Source: an uncultured Prevotellaceae bacterium (GTDB taxonomy: Bacteria > Bacteroidota > Bacteroidia > Bacteroidales > Muribaculaceae). Taken from it: a stretch of DNA of 6,805 nt. The notes under the pieces were generated by a model. The model made no database searches, was not told where the DNA came from, and saw only the letters and a list, made by a program, of their open reading frames with translations. Where the stretch lies: positions 1 through 6,805 of the forward strand of contig CALBLR010000363.1 in assembly GCA_937896015.1 (NCBI GenBank), in the 5' to 3' direction. Position numbers and translations under genes: made by a program. This document shows positions 1-6,571 of the stretch, piece after piece. Numbering within the stretch: position 1 is the stretch's first letter; the number at the start of each line of letters is the position of its first letter.

Positions 1-172
1 CGCTGCTCACTATCACCACGCGCTCGCTGTTGCGCTCGGTTATGGAGCGGGTTACAAACTGGCCGTTGCGCAGGTGCACGGTCGACTTCCCCGGGGCCTT
101 GGCTGCCGCCTGGGTCGATGCCACTATGGCCGCTGCTGCGGCTGTGGCGAATAAAATGCGTTTTAGTCTCAT
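1..172 (-). CDS. Small exported protein of unknown function, N-terminal part (gene runs off the left edge)
   Basis: I do not recognise this gene. The first 57 codons are visible, read leftwards from an ATG at 172-170; the rest lies outside the window. The N terminus is a clear signal peptide: basic MRLKR, then a hydrophobic Ala-rich core, with a likely signal peptidase I cut near the Ala-rich STQAAAKA stretch (residues 19-26). The mature start contains VHLRNGQFVTRSITER, followed by a short beta-prone VVIVSS stretch. This loosely recalls the 'xVyLKNGsxIxGxIxE' pattern of many small exported Bacteroidetes proteins, but that is only a resemblance. The start is supported by the signal peptide and by AAAGGA three bases upstream (minus strand 181-176), the most Shine-Dalgarno-like sequence in the window. 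It begins 27 bases after the purN stop, so it is probably the third gene of the exporter-purN transcript. Confidence 0.7.
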   Translation of the reverse strand, partial: MRLKRILFATAAAAAIVASTQAAAKAPGKSTVHLRNGQFVTRSITERNSERVVIVSS

Positions 173-199
173 AATTCCTTTCGCTTTTGTTGAAGTTGA

Positions 200-808
200 T
201 TATTGTTTGGAGGCCTGCCGCTGCTTGTGTGCCTCGATTGCGAGGCGCTCGACGGCAGCTGGAAAATATCGGTATTCAAGCTGGTGCACCCTTTCGGCGA
301 GGCTTTGCGGCGTGTCGGTGGCAAGCACGGGGCAGCTGTGCTGCTCCACAATGGTTCCGCCGTCGACCTCGGCAGTAACCAGGTGAATGGTGATGCCCGA
401 CTGCGTGTCGCCGCTGGCCAGCACCGCCTCGTGCACATGCATGCCCCACATGCCCTTGCCTCCATGGCGCGGAAGCAGCGATGGGTGCAGGTTCACAATG
501 CGGCCGCTGTAGGCGCTCAGCAGCGGTTCGCGCACCATGGCCAGAAATCCGGCCAGCACCACAAGGTCCACATTGCTCCCGGCCAGGGCGCGCGCTATGC
601 CGTCGGGCTGCTTCCACTCGTCGCGCCCGCGCACTTCCACGGCGATGCCCAGGGGTTTCAGCCGCTCGATTACGGGTGCTGTGGCCACATTGGTCATCAC
701 AGCGGCCACCTGCACAGTGCTGCGCTGTGCGAAATATTTCACCAGCCGCTCGGCATTGGTTCCGTTGCCCGAGGCCAGAATAGCTATGCGAGGTTTGTTT
801 TGTGTCAT
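200..808 (-). CDS. purN: Phosphoribosylglycinamide formyltransferase (GAR transformylase, PurN)
   Basis: This cytoplasmic enzyme of de novo purine synthesis transfers a formyl group from 10-formyltetrahydrofolate to glycinamide ribonucleotide (GAR). The 202 residues match the usual PurN length. The N-terminal strand and phosphate-binding loop is IAILASGNGTN (residues 8-18). The catalytic segment NLHPSLLP gives Asn106 and His108, the same numbers as the Escherichia coli catalytic residues. The third catalytic residue is Asp149 in VTAEVDGG, matching E. coli Asp144. The stretch after HPSLLP reads RHGGKGMWGMHVHEAV, the form I associate with Bacteroidetes PurN rather than the E. coli form. The Lys/Gln-rich end (HKQRQASKQ) looks like a flexible tail. 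The gene starts 20 bases after the exporter stop with no clear ribosome binding site, and is probably translated from the exporter transcript. All expected active-site residues are present, so it should be functional. Confidence 0.96.
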   Translation of the reverse strand: MTQNKPRIAILASGNGTNAERLVKYFAQRSTVQVAAVMTNVATAPVIERLKPLGIAVEVRGRDEWKQPDGIARALAGSNVDLVVLAGFLAMVREPLLSAYSGRIVNLHPSLLPRHGGKGMWGMHVHEAVLASGDTQSGITIHLVTAEVDGGTIVEQHSCPVLATDTPQSLAERVHQLEYRYFPAAVERLAIEAHKQRQASKQ

Positions 809-828
809 TGCTTGTTACGTGTGTTTTT

Positions 829-2655
829 TTAGAAAGTTTGCATATCCACAAGGTGCTTGTAGGCGCCGCCTTGCTCCATTAGCTGCGCATGGGTGCCTCG
901 CTCAATTATTTTGCCGTCTTGCACCACGCATATCAGGTCGGCGTTTTTAATGGTGCTCAAGCGGTGCGCAATCACCAGTGTGGTGCGGTTGCGCATCAGG
1001 TTGTCGAGGGCCTCCTGCACCAGGTGCTCACTTTCGGTGTCGAGGGCCGATGTGGCCTCGTCGAGGATGAGAATGGGCGGATTTTTCAGGATGGCGCGGG
1101 CTATGCTTATGCGTTGGCGCTGGCCGCCGCTCAAGTTGCATCCGCGGTCGCCTATGCAGGTGTCAAATCCCTGCTCGCTGGCCATTATAAAGTCGTAGGC
1201 GTTGGCAATGCGTGCCGCCTCCTCCACCTGCTCGCGTGATGCTTGCTCCACGCCGAAGGTGATGTTGTTGTAGAATGAGTCGTTAAACAAAATCGCCTCC
1301 TGGTTCACGTTGCCCATCAGGGCGCGCACGTCGGCCACGCGGTATTCGCGCAGGTCGTGGCCGTCGATGCTTATCGAGCCCTCCTGCACATCGTAGAAGC
1401 GTGGCAGCAGGTCGGCCAGTGTGGTCTTGCCGCTGCCGCTTTGGCCCACGAGGGCCACCGTCTGGCCGCGACGAATTTCGAGCGACACTCCGTCGATCAC
1501 CCACTGCTCGCCATAGCGGAAGCGCACGTTGCTGAAGCTGATGCCTTGGCGCATCTCTGTCAGCTCGATGGGGCGCACGGGGTCTTTTATCGGGTTTTGT
1601 GCTTGCAGAATTTTGTCGATGCGCTGCATCGACGCCATGCCGCGCTGAATCGAGTAGCTGGCTTTGCTGAAGTCTTTGGCGGGGTTGATGATGCTGTAGA
1701 AAATCACCATATAGTAGATAAACGACGGCGCCGTGATGCTGCTGTTGCCGTCGAGAATCAGCGTGCCGCCAAACCACAGCACTATGGCAATGGTGGCCGT
1801 GCCCAGAAACTCGCTCATGGGGTGGGCCAGCTCATAGCGGCGGTTCATGCGGCGCGATGTGTTGCGGAATTTCTCATTCTCCTCGCTGAAGCGGCGTCGC
1901 ACCTTGCCCTCGGCATTGAAGGCCTTGATCACGCGCAAGCCTCCCAGAGTCTCTTCGATGTTGCTGAGCAGCACGCCCAACTGCGTCTGCACCTCCAGCG
2001 ACACGCGCTTCAGCCGCTTGCCCACCTTGCCCATCACCAGCCCGGCCAGCGGCAGCAGCACCAGCACAAACACGGTGAGCTGCCAGCTCACCACTATCAT
2101 CATCACCAGGCACACCACAATCATGATGGGGTTCTTGAACATCATGTCGAGCGACGACATTATGGAGTTTTCCACCTCGGTCACATCACCGCTCATGCGC
2201 GCCATCACGTCGCCTTTGCGTTCGTTGCTGAAGAAGCCTATGGGCAGGCTCACAATCTTGTTGTAGATTTGGTTGCGCAGGTCGCGCACCACGCCGGTGC
2301 GTATGCCTATCATGAAAAATGCGCTCAGGTAGGCGCTGCCCGTTTTCAGCCCGGTCATAAACACCAGCGCCAGCGCTATGCTTGCAAGTGCGGTCGACGG
2401 GCCGTATTGCGCTATGATGCACTGCACGGCATAGTAGAAGTCGTTGACCACCACCGTCTTCACATTGGCGCTGCCCCAGGCCATGAATGTGTAGGTGGTT
2501 TGGTTTATGCCAAACAGCATTTCCAGAATCGGGATTATCAGCGCGAATGAAAACAGGGTGAGGAATGCCGCCAGCACGTTGAACAGCACGTTCAGCGCCA
2601 GCAGCTTCTTGTAGGGTGGCACAAAGCGCGCCAGCAGTTTGAAGAATCCTTTCAT
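829..2655 (-). CDS. MsbA-type ABC exporter half-transporter (probable lipid A / lipid flippase)
   Basis: This is an inner-membrane ABC exporter with a fused membrane domain and ATPase, expected to work as a homodimer. The 608 residues are close to the roughly 580-600 typical of MsbA. The membrane domain spans about residues 15-330, with hydrophobic segments near 19-47, 88-118, 166-188, 190-210, 284-302 and 310-325. The nucleotide-binding domain (about 370-605) is complete: A-loop Tyr381, Walker A GQSGSGKT (404-411), Q-loop Gln452, signature LSGGQ (508-512), Walker B ILILDE (528-533) with catalytic Glu533, D-loop SALD (536-539) and switch His564. The external loop between the first two membrane segments (about 50-85) is longer than in E. 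coli MsbA. The family exports lipid A core, other lipids, peptides or drugs; Bacteroidetes homologues are usually called MsbA-like, but the substrate cannot be read from sequence. It is the first gene of the trio with purN, behind a good promoter at 2736-2707. No shared pathway with purN is evident. Confidence 0.93.
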   Translation of the reverse strand: MKGFFKLLARFVPPYKKLLALNVLFNVLAAFLTLFSFALIIPILEMLFGINQTTYTFMAWGSANVKTVVVNDFYYAVQCIIAQYGPSTALASIALALVFMTGLKTGSAYLSAFFMIGIRTGVVRDLRNQIYNKIVSLPIGFFSNERKGDVMARMSGDVTEVENSIMSSLDMMFKNPIMIVVCLVMMIVVSWQLTVFVLVLLPLAGLVMGKVGKRLKRVSLEVQTQLGVLLSNIEETLGGLRVIKAFNAEGKVRRRFSEENEKFRNTSRRMNRRYELAHPMSEFLGTATIAIVLWFGGTLILDGNSSITAPSFIYYMVIFYSIINPAKDFSKASYSIQRGMASMQRIDKILQAQNPIKDPVRPIELTEMRQGISFSNVRFRYGEQWVIDGVSLEIRRGQTVALVGQSGSGKTTLADLLPRFYDVQEGSISIDGHDLREYRVADVRALMGNVNQEAILFNDSFYNNITFGVEQASREQVEEAARIANAYDFIMASEQGFDTCIGDRGCNLSGGQRQRISIARAILKNPPILILDEATSALDTESEHLVQEALDNLMRNRTTLVIAHRLSTIKNADLICVVQDGKIIERGTHAQLMEQGGAYKHLVDMQTF

Positions 2656-2681
2656 TTATCGAGAGTGTATATTGTTTTGCC

Positions 2682-2695
2682 GGGGCGGAAGCCCC
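2682..2695 (-). other. GC hairpin in the 5' leader of the exporter mRNA
   Basis: On the minus strand GGGGC (2695-2691), loop TTCC, GCCCC (2686-2682) forms a perfect 5-bp all-GC stem. It lies a few bases after the predicted transcription start and about 26 bases before the start codon. There is no T run after it that would make it a terminator. It may stabilise the 5' end of the mRNA or affect ribosome access; no known regulatory RNA family is recognised. Read on the plus strand the loop is GGAA, a GNRA type, but no plus-strand transcript is predicted there. Confidence 0.45.
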
Positions 2696-2706
2696 CATCA
2701 AATTGG

Positions 2707-2736
2707 CAAAGTTACAAAACATTCGCCACAATCAAA
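2707..2736 (-). promoter_or_regulatory. Bacteroidetes-type promoter for the exporter-purN operon
   Basis: Read on the minus strand, TTTG (2736-2733) is followed after 18 bases by TAACTTTG (2714-2707), a full match to the Bacteroidetes -7 consensus TAnnTTTG. The expected transcription start is near 2702, giving a leader of about 45 bases before the exporter ATG at 2655. The 18-base spacer is within, or at the short side of, the usual range. The assignment rests on motif match and position only. Confidence 0.65.
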
Positions 2737-2821
2737 ACTTCCGCCTCCAAAACCGCTTGGCATCGGTAATCATGGTAGGAGAATCTTTAATTTGGCCACA
2801 GTACGGGTGTCGAGTGCACGC

Positions 2822-2829
2822 TACCTTTG
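2822..2829 (+). promoter_or_regulatory. -7 element of a probable promoter for the flavodoxin-like gene
   Basis: TACCTTTG (2822-2829), followed by C, fully matches the Bacteroidetes -7 consensus TAnnTTTG. It lies 28 bases before the ATG at 2858 and would give a leader of roughly 23 bases. The only TTTG upstream (2791-2794) is 27 bases away, too far for an ordinary -33 element. This promoter may therefore be weak, depend on an activator or use a degenerate upstream element. Confidence 0.5.
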
Positions 2830-2857
2830 CAACGTGTAATCAAAACAAGCATTAGTT

Positions 2858-3361
2858 ATGAAGACTTTAATTGTTTATTTCTCGTTTACGGCTGGCAACA
2901 CAAGACGCATAGCCGAGAAAATCCAAAGTGAGGTGGGTGGCGACCTGGTGCGGCTGCTCACGGTGCAACCCTATCCGTCTGATTATGAGGTGGCCGTCAG
3001 CCAGGGCCACAGCGAGGTCAACAGAGGGTTCAAGCCCGAATTGCAGCCCATTGGAAAAGAGGTTAAGGACTATGACCGAATTATTTTGGGCACTCCCACT
3101 TGGTGGTACAAGATGGCGCCGGCGGTGCTGTCGTTCCTTTCATCCAACGACTTCACTGGCAAGGTGGTGGTGCCATACATGACCGATGCCGGCTGGCCGG
3201 GCAGTGTGCTGGCCAACATCACCGAGATAGCCCGCCGCAAGGGTGCCACGGTGCAAAACGCGCATGAGTTCCGCTTCAGCGCCGATGCGCGCCACTACGA
3301 CCGCATGACCACGCCCGAAAGTGAACTCAACCAGTGGATTGGCTCGCTTAAGCGGCAGTGA
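2858..3361 (+). CDS. Flavodoxin-family protein (short-chain, probable FMN binding)
   Basis: This is a probable cytosolic FMN-binding electron carrier or small flavin reductase of the flavodoxin fold (Flavodoxin_4-like). The 167 residues are typical. It opens with the first beta strand and phosphate-binding loop, LIVYFSFTAGNTRRIAEKI (residues 4-22). A segment typical of the family follows, QPYPSDYEV (37-45). Next is the strand-loop GTPTWWYKMAPAVLSFL (78-94), whose aromatic residues usually stack on the isoalloxazine ring. VVVPYMTDAGWPGS (103-116) supplies the third flavin-side loop. The phosphate loop reads FTAGNT where classical flavodoxins have TxTGxT, so cofactor affinity may differ. No signal peptide is seen. 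It is transcribed divergently from the exporter operon and stands alone before the next promoter. There is no clear Shine-Dalgarno sequence; the start is chosen because the first strand begins at once. The redox partner is unknown. Confidence 0.9.
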   Translation: MKTLIVYFSFTAGNTRRIAEKIQSEVGGDLVRLLTVQPYPSDYEVAVSQGHSEVNRGFKPELQPIGKEVKDYDRIILGTPTWWYKMAPAVLSFLSSNDFTGKVVVPYMTDAGWPGSVLANITEIARRKGATVQNAHEFRFSADARHYDRMTTPESELNQWIGSLKRQ

Positions 3362-3362
3362 T

Positions 3363-3397
3363 GCCCCCACAGTAAGGCGGGGTGTAGCAGGGGGGGC
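3363..3397 (+). terminator. Possible weak terminator after the flavodoxin-like gene
   Basis: Immediately after the stop codon, GCCCCC (3363-3368) can pair with GGGGGC (3392-3397) around a 23-base loop; the C run can alternatively pair with GGGG at 3379-3382. Only GTTTGT follows, so the U tract is poor. It may attenuate or process the transcript rather than end it cleanly. Confidence 0.3.
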
Positions 3398-3432
3398 GTT
3401 TGTCGATGAAATCGCGGCGGCGGTATATCTTT

Positions 3433-3464
3433 TTTGCCGGAGTGGAATGCAATTGTTACCTTTA
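3433..3464 (+). promoter_or_regulatory. Bacteroidetes-type promoter for the outer-membrane barrel gene
   Basis: TTTG (3433-3436, within a run of Ts) is followed after 20 bases by TACCTTTA (3457-3464). This matches TAnnTTTG at every fixed position but the last, with near-ideal spacing. The predicted transcription start is about 3469-3472, giving a leader of about 42 bases before the ATG at 3513. It indicates that the barrel gene has its own promoter and does not depend on the flavodoxin transcript. Confidence 0.6.
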
Positions 3465-3468
3465 TGCT

Positions 3469-3516
3469 ATGAAAAAGGCTTGGCAGGTTGCCGTGCCTAA
3501 AAACGATTATCGATGA
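3469..3516 (+). CDS. Possible 15-codon leader ORF overlapping the barrel gene start
   Basis: An ATG at 3469 opens a 15-codon frame encoding MKKAWQVAVPKNDYR. Its TGA (3514-3516) overlaps the barrel gene ATG (3513-3515) in an ATGA arrangement typical of translational coupling. It lies in a different frame from the barrel. Against it, the predicted transcription start falls almost on its ATG, so it would have to be translated without a leader. It is also short enough to arise by chance, and its sequence suggests no function. Confidence 0.2.
   Translation: MKKAWQVAVPKNDYR
3477..3497 (+). other. Hairpin in the 5' leader of the barrel mRNA
   Basis: GGC (3477-3479) pairs with GCC (3495-3497) and GGCA (3482-3485) with TGCC (3489-3492). 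The two stems are separated by a two-base internal step containing a U-U mismatch and a U-G wobble, and the loop is GGT. The structure ends 15 bases before the start codon at 3513 and lies within the predicted leader. It could influence translation start or mRNA stability. No known riboswitch or RNA family is recognised. Confidence 0.4.
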
Positions 3517-6470
3517 ATAAACTACTCTCAATAATTGCATTGGCGGCAGCGCTGCTTGCTCCGCTGGCTGCACGCGCGGCCACGATTAATGGCATTGTGG
3601 TTGATGGCGCCGACACCACCGAACTCGTGGGCGCCACGGTGAAACTGCTGCGAGCCACTCCCGACAGCACGTTTGTGGCCGGCACGGCCACCGATGCCCA
3701 TGGCGTGTTTAACCTGCGCAATGTGCCGCGCGGCAAATATTACCTTAAGTTCAGCTATCTTGGCTACTCCGACGCAGTGCGCCGCGTGAGCGTGGAGGGC
3801 CGCGACGTCAACATTGGCGCTGTGGAGCTTGGCACGGGCTCGATACGCCTCAAGGAGGCCGTGGTGGTGGGCGTGAAGACCCCTATCACCGTAAAGGAGG
3901 ACACTGTGGAGTATAACGCCGACACCTACAAGACGCAGAGCAACGCCGTGGTGGAAGACCTGCTGAAGCGTCTGCCGGGCGTGGAGGTGGGCAGCGACGG
4001 CAAGGTCACGGCCAATGGCAAGTCGGTCACCAAAATTCTGATCGACGGCAAGGAGTTTTTCAGCGACGATCCCACTGTTGCCTCTAAAAACATTCCGGCC
4101 GACATGGTCGACAAGCTGCAGGTGATTGACCGCAAGAGCGACTTGGCACGCCTCACGGGCGTTGATGATGGCGAAGACGAGACGGTGATAAACCTGACGG
4201 TGAAAAAAGGCATGAACAACGGCTGGTTTGGCACCGCCACGGCAGGCTATGGCACCGACAGCCGCTATATGGGCAACGTGATGGCCAACTACTTCAGCGG
4301 CGGCAACCAGCTGACCCTGATGGGAGGTGGCAACAACACCAACAACCTGGGCTTCACCGACGGTGGCGCATCGCGCTTCCAGCGCTTTGGCGGCAGCAAC
4401 GGCATCACCACATCGCAGAATGCCGGCATCAACTTCAATGTGGGCTCGCGCGACAGCGAGCGTCTGCGCATAGGCGGCGATGTGATGTATTCGCACAGCG
4501 ACCGCGATACACGCTCGTCGCGCGACCGCACCTATTTGTTTCCCGACAGTGCCAGCTACTACCGCTCGGCATCGCTCTCGCGCGACAAAGGCCACAACGT
4601 GCGCGGCGACTTCCGCATCAAGTGGGAGGTGGACTCGCAAAACACCCTTGAGTTCCGTCCAAACTTCTCGTTTAACTTCAGCAACAGCACCAAGAGCGAC
4701 TCTTCGATGACACGCGCGGGCGATGCGGCTCTCTCCCCCGTCAACCGCAGTCTCAGCTCGTATGCCAACCACGGCAGCAGCTATGAGGCCGCCGGCCAGC
4801 TGGTGTGGAACCGCAAGGTGAAGTCGCACCCCGGACGCAGCTACAGTGCGCAGCTGCGCTACAGCTACTCCAACGTGGACGAGGACGGCAACACCTACAC
4901 CCGCAACACATATTTCCTTAAGTCAGACCCCGATGAAACCATCGACCAGATATATGACAACCACCGCCTCACCAACGGCGTGAACGGCCGCCTCACGTGG
5001 ACTGAGCCGCTGGGCAGTGTGAGCAACGCGCGCTTCCTGACCGTGGCCTACAGCGCCAACTACCGCGTGAGCAAAGCCAACAAGGCCGTCTACGACATTA
5101 CGCGCCAGCCTTCGGCACAACCTGTGCCCGGCATCAACTGGCTGATGGCCGACCTGCTGCACGACGCCAGTTTCACATCATACATTGGCCAGCAGTATGG
5201 CAGCTATGCGCTCACCGACGGCACGGTGCTGAGCCAAATCATCGACAGCGAGCTTGGCCCAGAACTCGAGCGCACGTTCAACGAGAGCCAAAGCAATAAT
5301 TTCCGCAACCGATATTTCAACCAATCGATGCAGATAGGCTTCCGCCAGGTGCGCAAGGCCTACAACCTGAACTTGGGCTTCACCGTGCAGTCGGCCATGT
5401 CGGCAAGTGAGAACCTGCTCAACTCGCTGCGCACCATCCCTTCGCGATGGGTGTGGAGCGTGGCCCCGTATGCACGCCTGCGCTACAAGTTCTCAAAGAC
5501 GCGCAGCCTGGCGTTTGACTACCGCATGCGCTCCAGCCAGCCGTCGCTCACCAAGTTGCAGCCTGTGGCCGATGTTTCCAATCCGCTCAACATCGTGATT
5601 GGTAACCCTGAACTCAAGCCCACGTTCACCCATCGCATCAACGCCCGCTACAGCGACTTCAACCAAGGAGCGCAGCGCAGCATAATGGCCATGATGAATG
5701 TGAACTTTGAGCAAAACAGCATCATTTCCAAGACCGACTACAACTCCACCACCGGCGGCCGCACCACCACCTACACCAACGTTGGCGGGGTGTGGGACGC
5801 CATGGGCATGAACATGTTCAGTTTCCCATTTGGACCACAAAAAACGCTCTACTTCACCAACCACCTGTTTGCGCGCTACTCGCAGACCAAGGGATACAAC
5901 AACGGCAAGTATAACCGCAGCGCCACGGCCAGTGTCAGCGAGTCGCCCGGTTTGGCTTTCCGCAACGGCGTGTTCGACATCGAGTTGCGCCCGCGCTACA
6001 GTTTCCAGACCACCCACAACACTGTCCAGGCGTCGGGCAACCGCAATATCCACACCTATGGCGGCATGCTCAACGCCACCGTGAGCGCACCGTTTGGTCT
6101 GGTGGTGAGCACCGACCTCAGCTACAGCGCCACATCGGGATACGCCAGCGGCTACAACACGCGCCAGTGGCTGTGGAACGGTTCGGTGGGCTACCAGTTT
6201 CTGCGCGACAAGCAGGCGTCAATCCAGCTGTCGGTCTACGACATTCTGGGGCAGCGCAAAAGCGTGAACCGCAACACCACCGCCAGCTATATCGAAGATG
6301 TGGCCTACAACTCCCTCTCGCGCTATGGCATGTTGTCGTTCACCTACCGCTTCACCACATTCAAGAAGGGGCAGCAGCCCAAGGACCGCCGCGACGACGG
6401 CGACCATCCAGGTCCGCGCCGCGGCTTCGGCGGCCGTCCGCCCATGGGGCCGCCTCCAGGCCGCTTTTAG
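3513..6470 (+). CDS. Outer-membrane beta-barrel protein, TonB-dependent-receptor-like, with N-terminal carboxypeptidase-regulatory-like domain
   Basis: This 985-residue outer-membrane protein probably forms a large barrel of the Bacteroidetes OMP_b-brl_3 type. It begins with a signal peptide (residues 1-22, likely cut after LAARA). A beta-sandwich carboxypeptidase-regulatory-like domain follows (about 24-108), with GVFNLRNVPRGKYYLKFSYL at 64-83. EAVVVGVK (115-122) resembles a TonB box. The plug-like domain (about 125-232) contains VEDLLKRLPGVEV (147-159) and KILIDGKEFF (174-183). The rest is a long run of amphipathic, aromatic-rich strands, including the receptor-type motif GNPELKP (697-703) and a last strand near SFTYRFTTF (942-950). 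A 35-residue Gly/Pro/Arg-rich tail (951-985) follows, unusual because barrels normally end at the last strand. The start is supported by the signal peptide. There is no adjacent SusD-like lipoprotein, so it is not a SusC/SusD pair; its ligand is unknown and TonB dependence is not proven. It has its own promoter and a strong terminator. Confidence 0.93.
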   Translation: MNKLLSIIALAAALLAPLAARAATINGIVVDGADTTELVGATVKLLRATPDSTFVAGTATDAHGVFNLRNVPRGKYYLKFSYLGYSDAVRRVSVEGRDVNIGAVELGTGSIRLKEAVVVGVKTPITVKEDTVEYNADTYKTQSNAVVEDLLKRLPGVEVGSDGKVTANGKSVTKILIDGKEFFSDDPTVASKNIPADMVDKLQVIDRKSDLARLTGVDDGEDETVINLTVKKGMNNGWFGTATAGYGTDSRYMGNVMANYFSGGNQLTLMGGGNNTNNLGFTDGGASRFQRFGGSNGITTSQNAGINFNVGSRDSERLRIGGDVMYSHSDRDTRSSRDRTYLFPDSASYYRSASLSRDKGHNVRGDFRIKWEVDSQNTLEFRPNFSFNFSNSTKSDSSMTRAGDAALSPVNRSLSSYANHGSSYEAAGQLVWNRKVKSHPGRSYSAQLRYSYSNVDEDGNTYTRNTYFLKSDPDETIDQIYDNHRLTNGVNGRLTWTEPLGSVSNARFLTVAYSANYRVSKANKAVYDITRQPSAQPVPGINWLMADLLHDASFTSYIGQQYGSYALTDGTVLSQIIDSELGPELERTFNESQSNNFRNRYFNQSMQIGFRQVRKAYNLNLGFTVQSAMSASENLLNSLRTIPSRWVWSVAPYARLRYKFSKTRSLAFDYRMRSSQPSLTKLQPVADVSNPLNIVIGNPELKPTFTHRINARYSDFNQGAQRSIMAMMNVNFEQNSIISKTDYNSTTGGRTTTYTNVGGVWDAMGMNMFSFPFGPQKTLYFTNHLFARYSQTKGYNNGKYNRSATASVSESPGLAFRNGVFDIELRPRYSFQTTHNTVQASGNRNIHTYGGMLNATVSAPFGLVVSTDLSYSATSGYASGYNTRQWLWNGSVGYQFLRDKQASIQLSVYDILGQRKSVNRNTTASYIEDVAYNSLSRYGMLSFTYRFTTFKKGQQPKDRRDDGDHPGPRRGFGGRPPMGPPPGRF

Positions 6471-6489
6471 GTGAATGGAAAGAAATAAG

Positions 6490-6535
6490 ACCGCTTTTCC
6501 TTGCGCCGCAGGGCGCTACGGAAAGGCGGTTTTTT
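6490..6535 (+). terminator. Strong intrinsic terminator after the barrel gene
   Basis: ACCGCTTTTCC (6490-6500) pairs with GGAAAGGCGGT (6520-6530) over 11 bp with one G-U wobble. The run of T at 6530-6535 follows directly. The loop contains a second perfect 5-bp stem, GCGCC (6503-6507) with GGCGC (6512-6516), so the whole is a nested hairpin. It begins 19 bases after the barrel stop. Read on the minus strand, the hairpin is followed by the moderately T-rich CTTATTTCTTTCC, so it may also stop the convergent gene from the right. Confidence 0.9.
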
Positions 6536-6571
6536 CCTGTTTGTTGTGCCGGTTTTGAGCGCTGGTGGCTG

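Noticed and set aside
203..832. A 209-codon plus-strand frame over purN
   Set aside because: It is the complement of a complete purN with all active-site residues, and no promoter or plausible protein features support it.
1357..2550. A 397-codon open frame on the plus strand opposite the ABC exporter
   Set aside because: It is antisense to the exporter, whose motifs are complete. The product is abnormally rich in His, Ala and Gln with no family features.
2639..2839. A 66-codon plus-strand frame across the divergent intergenic region
   Set aside because: It overlaps the exporter start and both predicted promoter regions, and its product shows no domain or signal peptide.
3528..4829. A 433-codon open frame on the minus strand opposite the barrel gene
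   Set aside because: It lies wholly antisense to a well-supported coding region. Its translation is rich in Ala, His and Val with no recognisable domain, as expected from the complement of GC-rich codons.
3513..6470. Possible SusC of a polysaccharide utilisation locus
   Set aside because: No SusD-like lipoprotein, glycoside hydrolase or sensor gene is adjacent, and the protein fits the OMP_b-brl_3 type better than the SusC type.
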